Shown here piece after piece: positions 1-6,319 of a stretch of DNA of 14,652 bases (the stretch's first letter is position 1; each line of letters opens with the position of its first letter). The translations under genes were made by a program, and so were the position numbers. Source of the DNA: Chloroflexota bacterium. GTDB taxonomy: Bacteria > Chloroflexota > Anaerolineae > Promineifilales > Promineifilaceae. Below the pieces are notes generated by a model. The model did no database searches and was not told where the DNA came from. It saw nothing but the letters and a program-made list of their open reading frames with translations. The stretch covers positions 1 through 14,652 of the forward strand of contig QQUD01000081.1 in NCBI GenBank assembly GCA_008501785.1. The letters run 5' to 3'.

Positions 1-167
1 TTGAAAATTATTTCAAAGTTGCGCAGCCCCACAAACTCTAGCTGCCCACGTCGAGACCGGTTCAGGCTGAGGTAGACGCTGAAGAGGGTTGGGTAAAGGG
101 AAACGGCCGTTATAAACATCAGCGCCGGTGCAATCAACAGATAGGGATAAATTTTGCCCTGTCGCAT
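1..167 (-). CDS. Sugar ABC transporter permease, MalF/UgpA-type, N-terminal part (runs off left edge)
   Basis: About 55 codons from an ATG at 167 are visible; the rest lies beyond the window. The protein opens with a short polar stretch (MRQGKIYP), then a hydrophobic segment YLLIAPALMFITAV at about residues 8-21. Next come SLYPTLFSVYLSLNRS and FVGLRNFEIIF. This order, a first membrane helix then YPT...S followed by FVGLxNF, is the usual N-terminus of CUT1 sugar ABC permeases in the inner membrane. The start is supported by GGAGGAGG about 12 bases upstream. It lies 83 bp downstream of the binding-protein gene on the same strand, so the two very likely share an operon and transport the same unknown carbohydrate. 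A second permease would be expected off the left edge. Confidence 0.85.
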   Translation of the reverse strand, partial: MRQGKIYPYLLIAPALMFITAVSLYPTLFSVYLSLNRSRRGQLEFVGLRNFEIIF

Positions 168-194
168 GAATAAAAATCCTCCTCCGGCTGATTC

Positions 195-228
195 AACATC
201 CCGGAAGTTTTCGAACTTCCGGGATGTT
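195..228 (-). promoter_or_regulatory. Intercistronic stem-loop between binding-protein and permease genes
   Basis: The arms 195-209 and 214-228 are perfect reverse complements (15 bp) around a 4-base loop that reads TTCG on the plus strand and CGAA on the minus (transcribed) strand. There is no T-run after it, so it is not a standard intrinsic terminator. Hairpins between the binding-protein gene and permease genes are known in ABC operons (for example malE-malF), where they help keep binding-protein mRNA in excess. That role is inferred here. Confidence 0.7.
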
Positions 229-250
229 TGTCGTTTAACGGTGCGTCAAC

Positions 251-1600
251 TTACTCCCAATAACGTGCCAGCACCTCATCTTGTGCTTCTTGCAGATGGG
301 CAGCTGCATCCAATTCAGGGTCTAACAACAGCTCTTGCCAAGCGATTGCCAGCGAGTCTAAGCTTTCAACGTAGTACGGGCTTTGCTGCATGTACAATCC
401 TTGTGTTCCCAGGATTTCGTCAACCTGGCTGTAGAAAGCACTGTCAAATTGACCGGCTTCGTAGGCAGCACTGGTTGTGGGAATGCCATATTGGGCTTCT
501 GCCCAGGATGCGAGGAAGCTTGGTTCCATGTAACCACGCAGCCAAGCACGTGCGCCGGTTGGGTTATTGGCACCATTGGGAACGGCCCAGCCTTCGCTTA
601 CCAGGAAGACGTAGGGATCGCCGCCATTGAAGCTAAGACCACCGGTGACACCAACTTTGCCAGCATCCACCGCATCTTGCAGACCAGGCACAAAAATTGC
701 TGACCAGCTGCCGCCACCAAATGCAGCACTGGCGTCATCAAGCCAAACCGATTCCGCATCGGCAAAATCACCAGTTACAGCAACTTCAGGTAAGTAACCT
801 TGCGTGTACAGTTTGCGGCTCCATTCAACAACCTCAACCACTTCAGGGGTAGACCAGACCGGTTTACCTTCTGCATCAAATATGTTGCCACCATTCGAGT
901 GAATATGCGGCCACCAGGCAATTTCAATTGCTGCGTAGCTGCGACCTGCATAGAATGTATTGAAGTAGAGGTCTGCTTCTTTCTTTTGAGCAGCCATTTC
1001 TAATGCAGCATCTTGCGTTGCCGGGAACCCATCAGGGAATTGGTCCATGCGGTAATAGGTCATACCACCACGCACATTGTGAGCCACACAACGACGTTCG
1101 CCATCAATCACACACGCCAAATTATCACCCTCGGTCAGTTCACCAACCCAGGCTTCATCTGCCAGCAGGTCATTCAACCCCATCAAAGCACCTGCATCCA
1201 TCAACGCGGGTACGTGCTGGCTGCCGATTTCCACAACATCCGGCACATTGCCACCAGATTGCACAGCCAGTGCCAGCTTGGGTGACAGCTGATCCCAGGC
1301 AATTTGTTCATAAACAACAGTGATGCCGGTTTCGGCTTCAAATACTTTGATGCGTTCATTTAAGGCTACCGAATTGCTGTTTTCGGTATCAGACAAATCG
1401 TAGCGAGACCAAATGACAATCTCGCCACTTTCTTCTTCGGCCATCTCTTCGGCCGGTTCTTCAGCCACAGCCTCTTCGGCGACTTCTTCGACAGCAGGTG
1501 CGGCTTCTTCTTCCGCAGCAGGTTCAGCACCGCCACAGGCCACCATTAAACTCAATAGGGCCATCAACATGATTAAAAGGAAAAAACGTGCCTTTTTCAT
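251..1600 (-). CDS. Extracellular sugar-binding lipoprotein of an ABC transporter (solute-binding protein family 1)
   Basis: About 449 residues, a normal length for CUT1 sugar-binding proteins, which capture a sugar or oligosaccharide outside the membrane and hand it to the permease pair. The signal peptide has two Lys, a hydrophobic core and then LMVAC, with the lipid-anchored Cys at residue 22. A low-complexity linker of Ala, Glu and Pro (about residues 25-58) follows and would hold the domain away from the membrane. The mature domain begins GEIVIWSRYD. It contains FEAETGITVVYEQIAWD, NVPDVVEIG and GWAVPNGANNPTGARAW, all typical of the family. The start is set at the ATG at 1600: the reverse strand shows GGAGAGGAAG directly before it. 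A TTG five codons further up lies inside this ribosome site and is unlikely. The sugar cannot be told from sequence alone. Confidence 0.92.
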   Translation of the reverse strand: MKKARFFLLIMLMALLSLMVACGGAEPAAEEEAAPAVEEVAEEAVAEEPAEEMAEEESGEIVIWSRYDLSDTENSNSVALNERIKVFEAETGITVVYEQIAWDQLSPKLALAVQSGGNVPDVVEIGSQHVPALMDAGALMGLNDLLADEAWVGELTEGDNLACVIDGERRCVAHNVRGGMTYYRMDQFPDGFPATQDAALEMAAQKKEADLYFNTFYAGRSYAAIEIAWWPHIHSNGGNIFDAEGKPVWSTPEVVEVVEWSRKLYTQGYLPEVAVTGDFADAESVWLDDASAAFGGGSWSAIFVPGLQDAVDAGKVGVTGGLSFNGGDPYVFLVSEGWAVPNGANNPTGARAWLRGYMEPSFLASWAEAQYGIPTTSAAYEAGQFDSAFYSQVDEILGTQGLYMQQSPYYVESLDSLAIAWQELLLDPELDAAAHLQEAQDEVLARYWE

Positions 1601-1775
1601 TATCTTCCTCTCCAATATTTAATTTTTTTGTTTTAAAATGAGTTACAGGAAAATAAAGCTTGCTAGGCTTGTACTATTTGATATTCTTGAGCGTTACACC
1701 TCCTAAGGTGGGGGCACAGGTTAACCAAGCTAATTGTGTGTGTGCGGTTAACTTGTGCTTTTCTTTTGTGGTGAT
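1601..1775 (-). promoter_or_regulatory. Leader of the binding-protein operon, with small dyads
   Basis: I see no gene here. A small inverted repeat CACCT-4-AGGTG lies at 1697-1710. A 13-base inverted pair with one mismatch, 1714-1726 and 1746-1758, has GTTAAC at both cores with 27 bp between centres. These could be regulator sites or leader RNA structure. I could not find a convincing sigma-70 promoter, nor any copy of the AAACCGGTTT operator found upstream of lacI. Confidence 0.3.
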
Positions 1776-1795
1776 ACCCAAAATGAATTTTGGGT
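1776..1795. promoter_or_regulatory. 20-bp dyad, possible operator
   Basis: ACCCAAAAT at 1776-1784 and ATTTTGGGT at 1787-1795 are perfect reverse complements around GA. It could be a regulator site for the binding-protein operon, or the outer end of the inverted-repeat element at 1784-2001 with which it overlaps. There is no match to the lacI operator. Confidence 0.35.
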
Positions 1796-2001
1796 CTGCC
1801 AGATCAAACATGTTTATGGAAGTTAAATAAATAATCAGGTAATAGAAAACTACAAAATGTGGCCCTGTCATTCCCGCGCAGGCGGGAATCTACTCGACTA
1901 CGTCATGGATTCCCGCCTGCGCGGGAATGACAAGTTCCCTATTACCGTTTTATTTTCTTAACGTTCATAAACATGTTTGCAGACCTCAGACGTCGAATTC
2001 A
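1784..2001. repeat. Large imperfect inverted-repeat element with a perfect 25-bp-arm core (MITE/REP-like)
   Basis: The core is a perfect inverted repeat: arm 1866-1890 and arm 1908-1932, 25 bp each, 17-base spacer. Each arm is itself a hairpin, ATTCCCGC-4-GCGGGAAT, which also fits the ATTCCC-N8-GGGAAT pattern of neisserial dRS3-type repeats. Outside the core the symmetry goes on with small indels. CAAACATGTTTATG at 1805-1818 matches CATAAACATGTTTG at 1966-1979; GTTAA at 1822-1826 matches TTAAC at 1958-1962; GGTAATAG at 1838-1845 matches CTATTACC at 1939-1946; TGAATT at 1784-1789 matches AATTCA at 1996-2001. It has no coding capacity. A non-autonomous mobile element or a dispersed repeat that has gathered substitutions is the likeliest reading. 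Confidence 0.7.
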
Positions 2002-2091
2002 TTCGATGTCGTGTGGCCGGTACTAAATTATTAAAAAAAGTGCGCCCTGCCTGATTCAGCAAGTTAAGCGAGCGTCCATAATTAACTTCCT

Positions 2092-2138
2092 GGAGTGGAG
2101 GCTTTAGCCGGAACCGTTCCGGCTAAAGCCTCCACTCC
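2092..2138. repeat. Perfect 23-bp inverted repeat just downstream of lacI
   Basis: Arms 2092-2114 and 2116-2138 are exact reverse complements around a single C, with GGAGTGGAGGC at the outer end and GGCTAAAGCC inside. A weaker extension (AACTTCC near 2084-2090, GGAAGT near 2147-2152) continues the symmetry. It would form a very stable hairpin 27 bp after the lacI stop, but neither strand shows a T-run. It is therefore better called a dispersed palindromic repeat or a mRNA 3'-end structure than an intrinsic terminator. The interval 2002-2091 between the two elements holds nothing I can name. Confidence 0.65.
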
Positions 2139-2164
2139 GAAAAAGGGAAGTAATATTTTGACGG

Positions 2165-3181
2165 TCACTTAGAAAGGCCATTTGGGCAAACGGCCGTACT
2201 CTCCCGAACAATCAAAGTCGATTCAAGCAACACTTGAGAATCATCCTGATCCCCTTCCAGCTTGTTCAGAAGCAGCCGCGCCGCTGTTGCGGCCAACTGT
2301 TCTGGATGAATGTCAACAACAGTCAGCGGTATCCGGCTGGCGTAGGGCAAACTGGAGTGTCCGTATGAAATAATGGATAAATCGTGTGGGATAGAACGGC
2401 CGTTTGCCTGCGCCACGTCAATGGCTCCCCAGGCGACGGTGTTGTTCCAGGTGATAACGGCCGTAGCCTCTGGATGCTGCTGCAATAATGCCGACATCGC
2501 ATCCGCGCCACTCTCATAAGACAACTTGCTTGGATAAGCAAATGAAGTCACATTTTTCTCTTCACAGGCAGACAAAAATTCACGCTGCGCACGGTACATA
2601 AAGCCAAAATCACCAGCATCTTGATGCAAATATGCAATGGTGTGATGGCCCAACTCTGTCAAGTGAGTCAAACATTCTGTCATGGCATGAGCCAGATCAA
2701 TGTCCACATAGGTAAGGCCAAAATTATCTGCACAACGACCAACAAGTACAAAGGGGATACCTGCCTGCTGCAAGAATTGCACGCGTGCATCCTCTAAACG
2801 CACCTGCATCAAAATAAATCCATCCACAAGTCCACTTGATGCAAACCGACGCAAGTTGTCTACATCGTCCGCTGGATGGGTCAGCAGCATAAAAGCATAA
2901 TTCGCCAGATTAATTTCATTCGCCGTACTGGCGATAAATTTCATTTCTAAACCGGCAATTTGGGGTGCATAGAGGGGGAACACATAGCCAATTGTCTTCG
3001 TTCGCCCACCGGCTAAACGTTGGGCAACCGGATTTGGTTGATAACCAAGGGCATCAATTGCTTGTTGAATGCGTTCACGGGTTGCTGCCGAAATCGGCCG
3101 TTTTCCACTAAGGGCGTGGGAAACAGTGCTCTTACTCACACCTGCCTGGGCTGCTACATCAGAAATGGTGATGCGTTTCAT
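2165..3181 (-). CDS. LacI/GalR-family transcriptional regulator
   Basis: 338 residues, the usual family length. Residues 3-25 form the helix-turn-helix (ITISDVAAQAGVSKSTVSHAL), followed by RISAATRERIQQAIDALGYQPNPVAQRL-type residues covering the third helix and the hinge helix (about 50-60). From about residue 62 (TKTIGYVFPL) the protein is a periplasmic-binding-protein-like effector domain, with GLVDGFILM, FVLVGR and the C-terminal VDIHPEQLAATAARLLLNKLEG typical of sugar-sensing members. It probably represses in the absence of a sugar or sugar-phosphate. The start ATG at 3181 follows GAGG closely. Two matching palindromes in its own promoter imply autoregulation. The transporter genes downstream on the same strand are the obvious further target, though no second operator is visible next to them. 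Three copies of ACGGCCGT lie in its 3' third. Confidence 0.93.
   Translation of the reverse strand: MKRITISDVAAQAGVSKSTVSHALSGKRPISAATRERIQQAIDALGYQPNPVAQRLAGGRTKTIGYVFPLYAPQIAGLEMKFIASTANEINLANYAFMLLTHPADDVDNLRRFASSGLVDGFILMQVRLEDARVQFLQQAGIPFVLVGRCADNFGLTYVDIDLAHAMTECLTHLTELGHHTIAYLHQDAGDFGFMYRAQREFLSACEEKNVTSFAYPSKLSYESGADAMSALLQQHPEATAVITWNNTVAWGAIDVAQANGRSIPHDLSIISYGHSSLPYASRIPLTVVDIHPEQLAATAARLLLNKLEGDQDDSQVLLESTLIVRESTAVCPNGLSK
2190..2464. repeat. Cluster of three ACGGCCGT palindromes (part of a window-wide excess)
   Basis: Exact copies sit at 2190-2197, 2396-2403 and 2457-2464 within lacI. Further exact copies are at 113-120, 5886-5893, 10431-10438 and 13721-13728. One-base variants are at 3094 (TCGGCCGT), 3475 (ACGGCCGA), 6003 (ACGGCCAT) and 9048 (ACGGCCGC). 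About 0.2 would be expected by chance in a window this size if bases were equally frequent. Most copies are within genes, in different families. Confidence 0.6.
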
Positions 3182-3214
3182 CCTCTATCCCTTCCGAATC
3201 CATGAAACAAACAA

Positions 3215-3228
3215 TCAAACCGGTTTGA
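3215..3228. promoter_or_regulatory. LacI-family operator O1, at the predicted transcription start
   Basis: TCAAACCGGTTTGA, a perfect 14-bp palindrome. It lies just downstream of the -10 box of the lacI promoter and should cover the start site. Its centre is 24 bp from that of the second copy. LacI-family operators are typically even palindromes with a conserved GC-rich centre of this kind. Confidence 0.8.
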
Positions 3229-3230
3229 CT

Positions 3231-3259
3231 ATCATAAATCAAACCGGTTTGATTGTCAA
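3231..3259 (-). promoter_or_regulatory. Sigma-70-type promoter of lacI
   Basis: On the minus strand, TTGACA (plus coordinates 3254-3259, full consensus) is followed by a 17-bp spacer and TATGAT (3231-3236, 5 of 6 bases). The expected start is near 3224, giving an untranslated leader of about 42 bases before the lacI ATG. Both boxes and the spacing are near ideal, so the promoter should be strong when not repressed. Confidence 0.85.
3237..3254. promoter_or_regulatory. LacI-family operator O2, filling the -35/-10 spacer
   Basis: AATCAAACCGGTTTGATT, a perfect 18-bp palindrome containing the same 14-bp core as O1. It occupies the whole 17-bp spacer and touches the -35 box. A bound dimer would block RNA polymerase directly. 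The next-door regulator gene is the natural candidate to bind it. Confidence 0.85.
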
Positions 3260-3285
3260 CACAAAATAATCAATTTCTCTTTTAA

Positions 3286-3663
3286 ATCTACGATATTTGG
3301 GTGACAATCTGGCAGGCAGACACCCGACTGGCACGCGATTGTGTGGTGTTGATGAGCGCCTTCTTGAATGAAACGAAACGAATGCGCTTCGGTTCGGGTG
3401 TACTGCCCATTTGGACACGCAACCCGGCGGTGATTGCTGCTACCTGAAGCACCATGTGGGAGTTGGCTGGCAAAACGGCCGACGGTCAAAGCCGCGTTAT
3501 GCTTGGTCTGAGCGCGTGGTGGGAACCCATTGCCAGCCGTGTCGGCGTGGACCGTCGCAAACCCTTGACTGCGATGCGGGAACATATCGAAGTGTTGCGC
3601 AGTTTGATGGCTGTAGGCACATCTCGTGAATGTCAAGATAAGGTGGCAGCGTACATTTTATGA
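3286..3663 (+). pseudogene. Remnant of a luciferase-like (LLM-class) flavin/F420-dependent monooxygenase
   Basis: One plus-strand frame reads YDIWV..., then [22 protein letters not shown], a TGA stop at 3445-3447, then STMWELAGK. It continues with [33 protein letters not shown] and finally [16 protein letters not shown] before TGA at 3661-3663. These pieces match the order of LLM-class oxidoreductases: a strand-helix with G.GV.PI.TRNP, then ST..ELS.GR..LGLG, MREYVE.LR.L, and near the C-terminus GTPEEC.E.V..Y. Three defects show decay. There is no start or N-terminal half-strand, there is an in-frame stop, and roughly 100 residues between LRSLMA and VGTS are missing. The 5' edge ends against the lacI promoter and the 3' edge overlaps the DNRLRE gene stop, as if flanking genes were inserted around or through it. 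The fragment 3454-3663 alone could be mistaken for a small gene. Confidence 0.7.
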
Positions 3664-4950
3664 GCAGTAAATGTGGAAGTCATAGGTTACTGCATCGGGA
3701 ATCGTGACAAAGCCGCTACCGGAACCGCAACCGAAGCTGTTGATCTCATAATAGTAGGTACCTGGTATCAGGAACAAGACCCTGCTGCTGTTGGCAGAGA
3801 CGGTAATCGATCTGGTCTCAGGACCGTCGAAATCAACAAAGACGGTACAATTACAGTGGTTTATGACATCTACCCAGGTTTGGGATGTAGGAGGTGAAGT
3901 AGCTGTAGCTGTTGGTATGGCTGTTGGTTGAGCAGTTGGAGGAACAGTTCCCGAATCCCAAATTTTCAAAATAATCGGCAAGTATACTAGAATATCTTCA
4001 GAAACGGGCTCTAGCGTAACAACTGGTGTGCTGGTCAGCGTTGGTATATTGGTTGGTGTGCTGGTCGGCGTTGGCGTATTGGTTGGTGTGCTGGTCGGCG
4101 TTGGCGTATTGATTGGTGTGCTGGTTGGCGTTGGCGTATTGGTCGGTGTCGGCGTTGGCGCGCCAACAGGAACATACTCCACAACCAATTGTGGCGGGTA
4201 TGGGCCTTCCCTCGTGCTAAAACTGCGCCAACTGGCATCAAAACCGGACACCTCGGGACCACGCAACATGAACCCATGATTCGTGTATGTATTGTTATGC
4301 CATGCGCTAACCAGACTGGTTATATCAAAGTTGTGCCAACCAAAATCATCTTCGCCAATGGACTCTGAATCGTAGGCGCTGCTGATATACCCCGGTTTAT
4401 TATTCCAGGTTAAATTGCTCTCCGACCAATTCCCGGTTACACGATGAGCCGTGATCGTACGTTCGGTATCTGGATAGTCCCAGGAACCAACGAGATAGAC
4501 CCGGAGCGTAGCTTTAGTAATGGTTGTATTGGCAGGCAAAGCGGCTATATCGAACTTCACTAGGCCGCGTGCAACCTTACCGTAAGGATCCAGATGTTCA
4601 TCGTAGCCGGTCCACATATCTGATGTGTCCCCAAAATTGTGAGAGGAATAGCCTTGCAATATGGTGGCGTCGGCAATGACATCGAATGTTTGTTGCTCCA
4701 GAGTGTCAGCGGGAGACAATTCCACATTAGACAGAAACAGAGCCTGTTCAAGTGAGCGGCCATCACTAGACGGCTCATCCATGGATATTTGATATGGTTG
4801 GAGCTTGGTTAAGATGTCTACTGCCGGAATGGGGGTGGGATCGTATAGGCTAGCATGAACCCCATCAAAAGGCAGCTCTAAAAGGCACAAGGTGCCGGTA
4901 ACTAATAATATAAGCAGAAAAAAACACTTCTTTATCACTTTTTGTTTCAT
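3658..4950 (-). CDS. Secreted DNRLRE-domain protein with Thr-Pro linker and Cys-containing C-terminal domain
   Basis: 430 residues from the ATG at 4950, chosen because GGAGG lies 8 bases upstream; a TTG nine codons earlier precedes that site and is unlikely. Residues 1-33 are a signal peptide with a hydrophobic core ([16 protein letters not shown]). Residues about 88-260 are a DNRLRE/CBM96-like beta-sandwich, with [51 protein letters not shown] and [10 protein letters not shown]. It occurs in extracellular enzymes and surface proteins, and binding of cell-wall or plant glycans has been proposed for the family. Residues 264-310 are 10-residue Thr-Pro repeats. Residues 322-329 are VYLPIILK. A second Thr-Pro spacer leads to a small beta domain (357-430) with Cys at 366, 368, 408 and 429 and a PGTYYYE turn. 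No catalytic domain is present, so an adhesin or binding role is more likely than an enzyme. It is transcribed apart from lacI and overlaps the end of the LLM remnant tail to tail. Confidence 0.82.
   Translation of the reverse strand: MKQKVIKKCFFLLILLVTGTLCLLELPFDGVHASLYDPTPIPAVDILTKLQPYQISMDEPSSDGRSLEQALFLSNVELSPADTLEQQTFDVIADATILQGYSSHNFGDTSDMWTGYDEHLDPYGKVARGLVKFDIAALPANTTITKATLRVYLVGSWDYPDTERTITAHRVTGNWSESNLTWNNKPGYISSAYDSESIGEDDFGWHNFDITSLVSAWHNNTYTNHGFMLRGPEVSGFDASWRSFSTREGPYPPQLVVEYVPVGAPTPTPTNTPTPTSTPINTPTPTSTPTNTPTPTSTPTNIPTLTSTPVVTLEPVSEDILVYLPIILKIWDSGTVPPTAQPTAIPTATATSPPTSQTWVDVINHCNCTVFVDFDGPETRSITVSANSSRVLFLIPGTYYYEINSFGCGSGSGFVTIPDAVTYDFHIYCS
4021..4161 (-). repeat. Tandem 30-bp repeat coding the Thr-Pro linker
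   Basis: About four copies of a 30-bp unit, read as [14 protein letters not shown] decapeptides, with a few substitutions (Ile for Thr, Leu for Pro). On the plus strand the unit appears as GTATTGGTTGGTGTGCTGG and following bases. It is a flexible extracellular spacer. Copy number is likely to vary between strains by slippage. Confidence 0.85.
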
Positions 4951-5123
4951 TACAAAATCCTCCGCTTGCAATCGCAAGACAATTTACACAAGAATCAGTT
5001 GTCTATCGCTACCGGATATTTCCCTAAGAACGCCTTGGCTGAGGCTGCATCAAGCCCCTGGTGGACGCGATAAATCATGGTCATGCCCAGGCGTTTCTCA
5101 CGCTCTTCCCTGACAAACACTAC

Positions 5124-5585
5124 CTAGTCTGGTGCAGCTATGACCCTGTTAGTATGCGAGGCGAGGCACTTATCCGGCTTCAGGTCATTCTTTCGATGCC
5201 CCCCGTGTTTGGAGAAACTGGCTTTGGCTTGTGTCCACATTTCCTGTGTCAATTTATCTCCACAGATGATAGCTTCGTATTTTCCTTCTAGCGTTGAGTA
5301 GTAGCCGAAAATCAACACTTCTGTGCAGATGAGTTTTTGTGAATCTTCAGCTATGTGGATGTATGGCAATGCCAGCAGGGCTTTTCGTGCGTCATTTTCT
5401 GAGTTGAATGTGTAGAGTGTGAAGGGGTCTTTTTTTGTTGCGGATATACGGGACATCCAATACGAATTTGCCAGGCTTAAGGTGTCTTGTCTGGTTCCCA
5501 TGTTGTCTTTCTCCAAATAGAATCTGGAAGCTGGTTCTTTAGTAAAAGGGGGTTTTCTGCCAAACAATTTATACAGGAAGTTCAT
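5124..5585 (-). CDS. Hypothetical protein, about 153 residues, family not recognised
   Basis: The start is put at the ATG at 5585 (MNFLYKLFGRK), which has a modest GAGAG site upstream; an ATG six codons earlier (5603) has no ribosome site. The N-terminus NFLYKLFGRKPP is a short amphipathic basic segment of the kind seen in many small cytoplasmic proteins. There is no signal peptide or membrane helix. The body has a mixed alpha/beta composition, with DPFTLYTFNSENDARKALLALPYIHIAED then LICTEVLIFGYYST and YEAIICGDKLTQEMW, and a basic, probably disordered tail (KHGGHRKNDLKPDK). It lies 53 bp downstream of the cyclase gene on the same strand and may be co-transcribed with it. No function is assigned. 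The 173 bp on to the DNRLRE gene hold no gene I can support. Confidence 0.65.
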   Translation of the reverse strand: MNFLYKLFGRKPPFTKEPASRFYLEKDNMGTRQDTLSLANSYWMSRISATKKDPFTLYTFNSENDARKALLALPYIHIAEDSQKLICTEVLIFGYYSTLEGKYEAIICGDKLTQEMWTQAKASFSKHGGHRKNDLKPDKCLASHTNRVIAAPD

Positions 5586-5638
5586 TTTTCGCTCTCTTTG
5601 CATATTTGTAGAAAATCAAGCCTTTCAGTAGTAAAAAA

Positions 5639-6319
5639 CTAGCTAACATTGTCATTTAATTCGTAAGCGATGATTCCATCGCCCTTTCCATCTTCATCGG
5701 TCGGTTGCCAGCGGTTGAACTCTGCTGTCACCGCAACCTGATCGAAAGTGCTACGGGAGATCAACACCTGCCCCGCTTGTCCGATCTCGGTCAGGTGCGA
5801 AGCAGTGTTGACTGCATTTCCCAAGTAGGTCTGGTCGCGGCGCCCAAAACGACCCAGGTTCTGGCAAATCACCCATCCACTGGAAACGGCCGTTCGAGTT
5901 GGAAAAGCTGGCTCCCCACACTGCTTTTGTTGGCTATTGAATCTGGCAACGCACTCTTGAATCCGCCGGGCCGCCCTAACAGCATGATTTGGGTCATCAA
6001 AAACGGCCATCATGCCATCCCCGATGAATTTATCTACCCGCCCTCCACTGTCGCGTACGCATTGACGCAGTAAACGGTAATACTCGCCGGTGAGACCCGC
6101 CAGAACCTGCTGCTGTCGGTATCGAGGAAGGTGAGCCAAAGTAGCGGTGAACCCAGTGATGTCTGTAAACAAAATGGTAGCTTGCACCCAACGACTTTGA
6201 ACACGAAAACTTCTTAGCCAGACTGCAAATTTGACCAACCACCTGCGAATGAGATTGCATGACGACGCGGTTTGCATAGAAGAAACATGGTTTTGCGTCA
6301 ATGCTGCTTGGCTATACAT
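5639..6319 (-). CDS. Class III adenylate/guanylate cyclase-domain protein with altered catalytic Arg
   Basis: 226 residues from the ATG at 6319, chosen because GGAGGAGGT sits 8 bases upstream; the ATG at 6337 overlaps that site and is unlikely. Most of the protein (about 46-220) is one class III cyclase catalytic domain, which acts as a dimer and makes cAMP or cGMP. Visible residues are the metal-binding Asp53 (ILFTDITGF) and Asp101 (IGDGMMAVF), and the base-contacting Lys97 (DKFIGDG) with Thr164. The Lys/Thr pair is that of class IIIb adenylate cyclases. The transition-state Asn171 is present (GNAVN), but the Arg expected four residues later is His175 (TASHL). No membrane or sensor domain is present. 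The first 45 residues are basic and possibly helical (RRWLVKFAVWLRSFRVQSRW). It is transcribed divergently from the HTH-STAND regulator. Cyclase, ATPase and TPR modules are often fused or adjacent in related proteins, so a shared pathway is likely. Activity may be reduced by the Arg change. Confidence 0.88.
   Translation of the reverse strand: MYSQAALTQNHVSSMQTASSCNLIRRWLVKFAVWLRSFRVQSRWVQATILFTDITGFTATLAHLPRYRQQQVLAGLTGEYYRLLRQCVRDSGGRVDKFIGDGMMAVFDDPNHAVRAARRIQECVARFNSQQKQCGEPAFPTRTAVSSGWVICQNLGRFGRRDQTYLGNAVNTASHLTEIGQAGQVLISRSTFDQVAVTAEFNRWQPTDEDGKGDGIIAYELNDNVS

Noticed and set aside
1413..1622. Plus-strand Ser/Ala-rich ORF
   Set aside because: It is antisense to the acidic linker and signal peptide of the binding lipoprotein.
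1805..1979. Two AAACATGTTT palindromes as further lacI operators
   Set aside because: Their centre differs from AAACCGGTTT, and they are better explained as matching arms of the inverted-repeat element.
2034..2040. Intrinsic terminator of lacI at the T-run (minus strand)
   Set aside because: There is no convincing stem directly before the T-run, and the strong hairpin at 2092-2138 is too far from it.
4028..4279. Plus-strand ORF of Val-Gly repeats
   Set aside because: It is the antisense shadow of the Thr-Pro repeat of the DNRLRE gene, which has a signal peptide, a ribosome site and domain homology.
5061..5291. Plus-strand ORF with HGHAQAFLTLFPDKHYLVW as a transposase remnant
   Set aside because: The resemblance is slight and most of the ORF is antisense to the hypothetical gene at 5124-5585.
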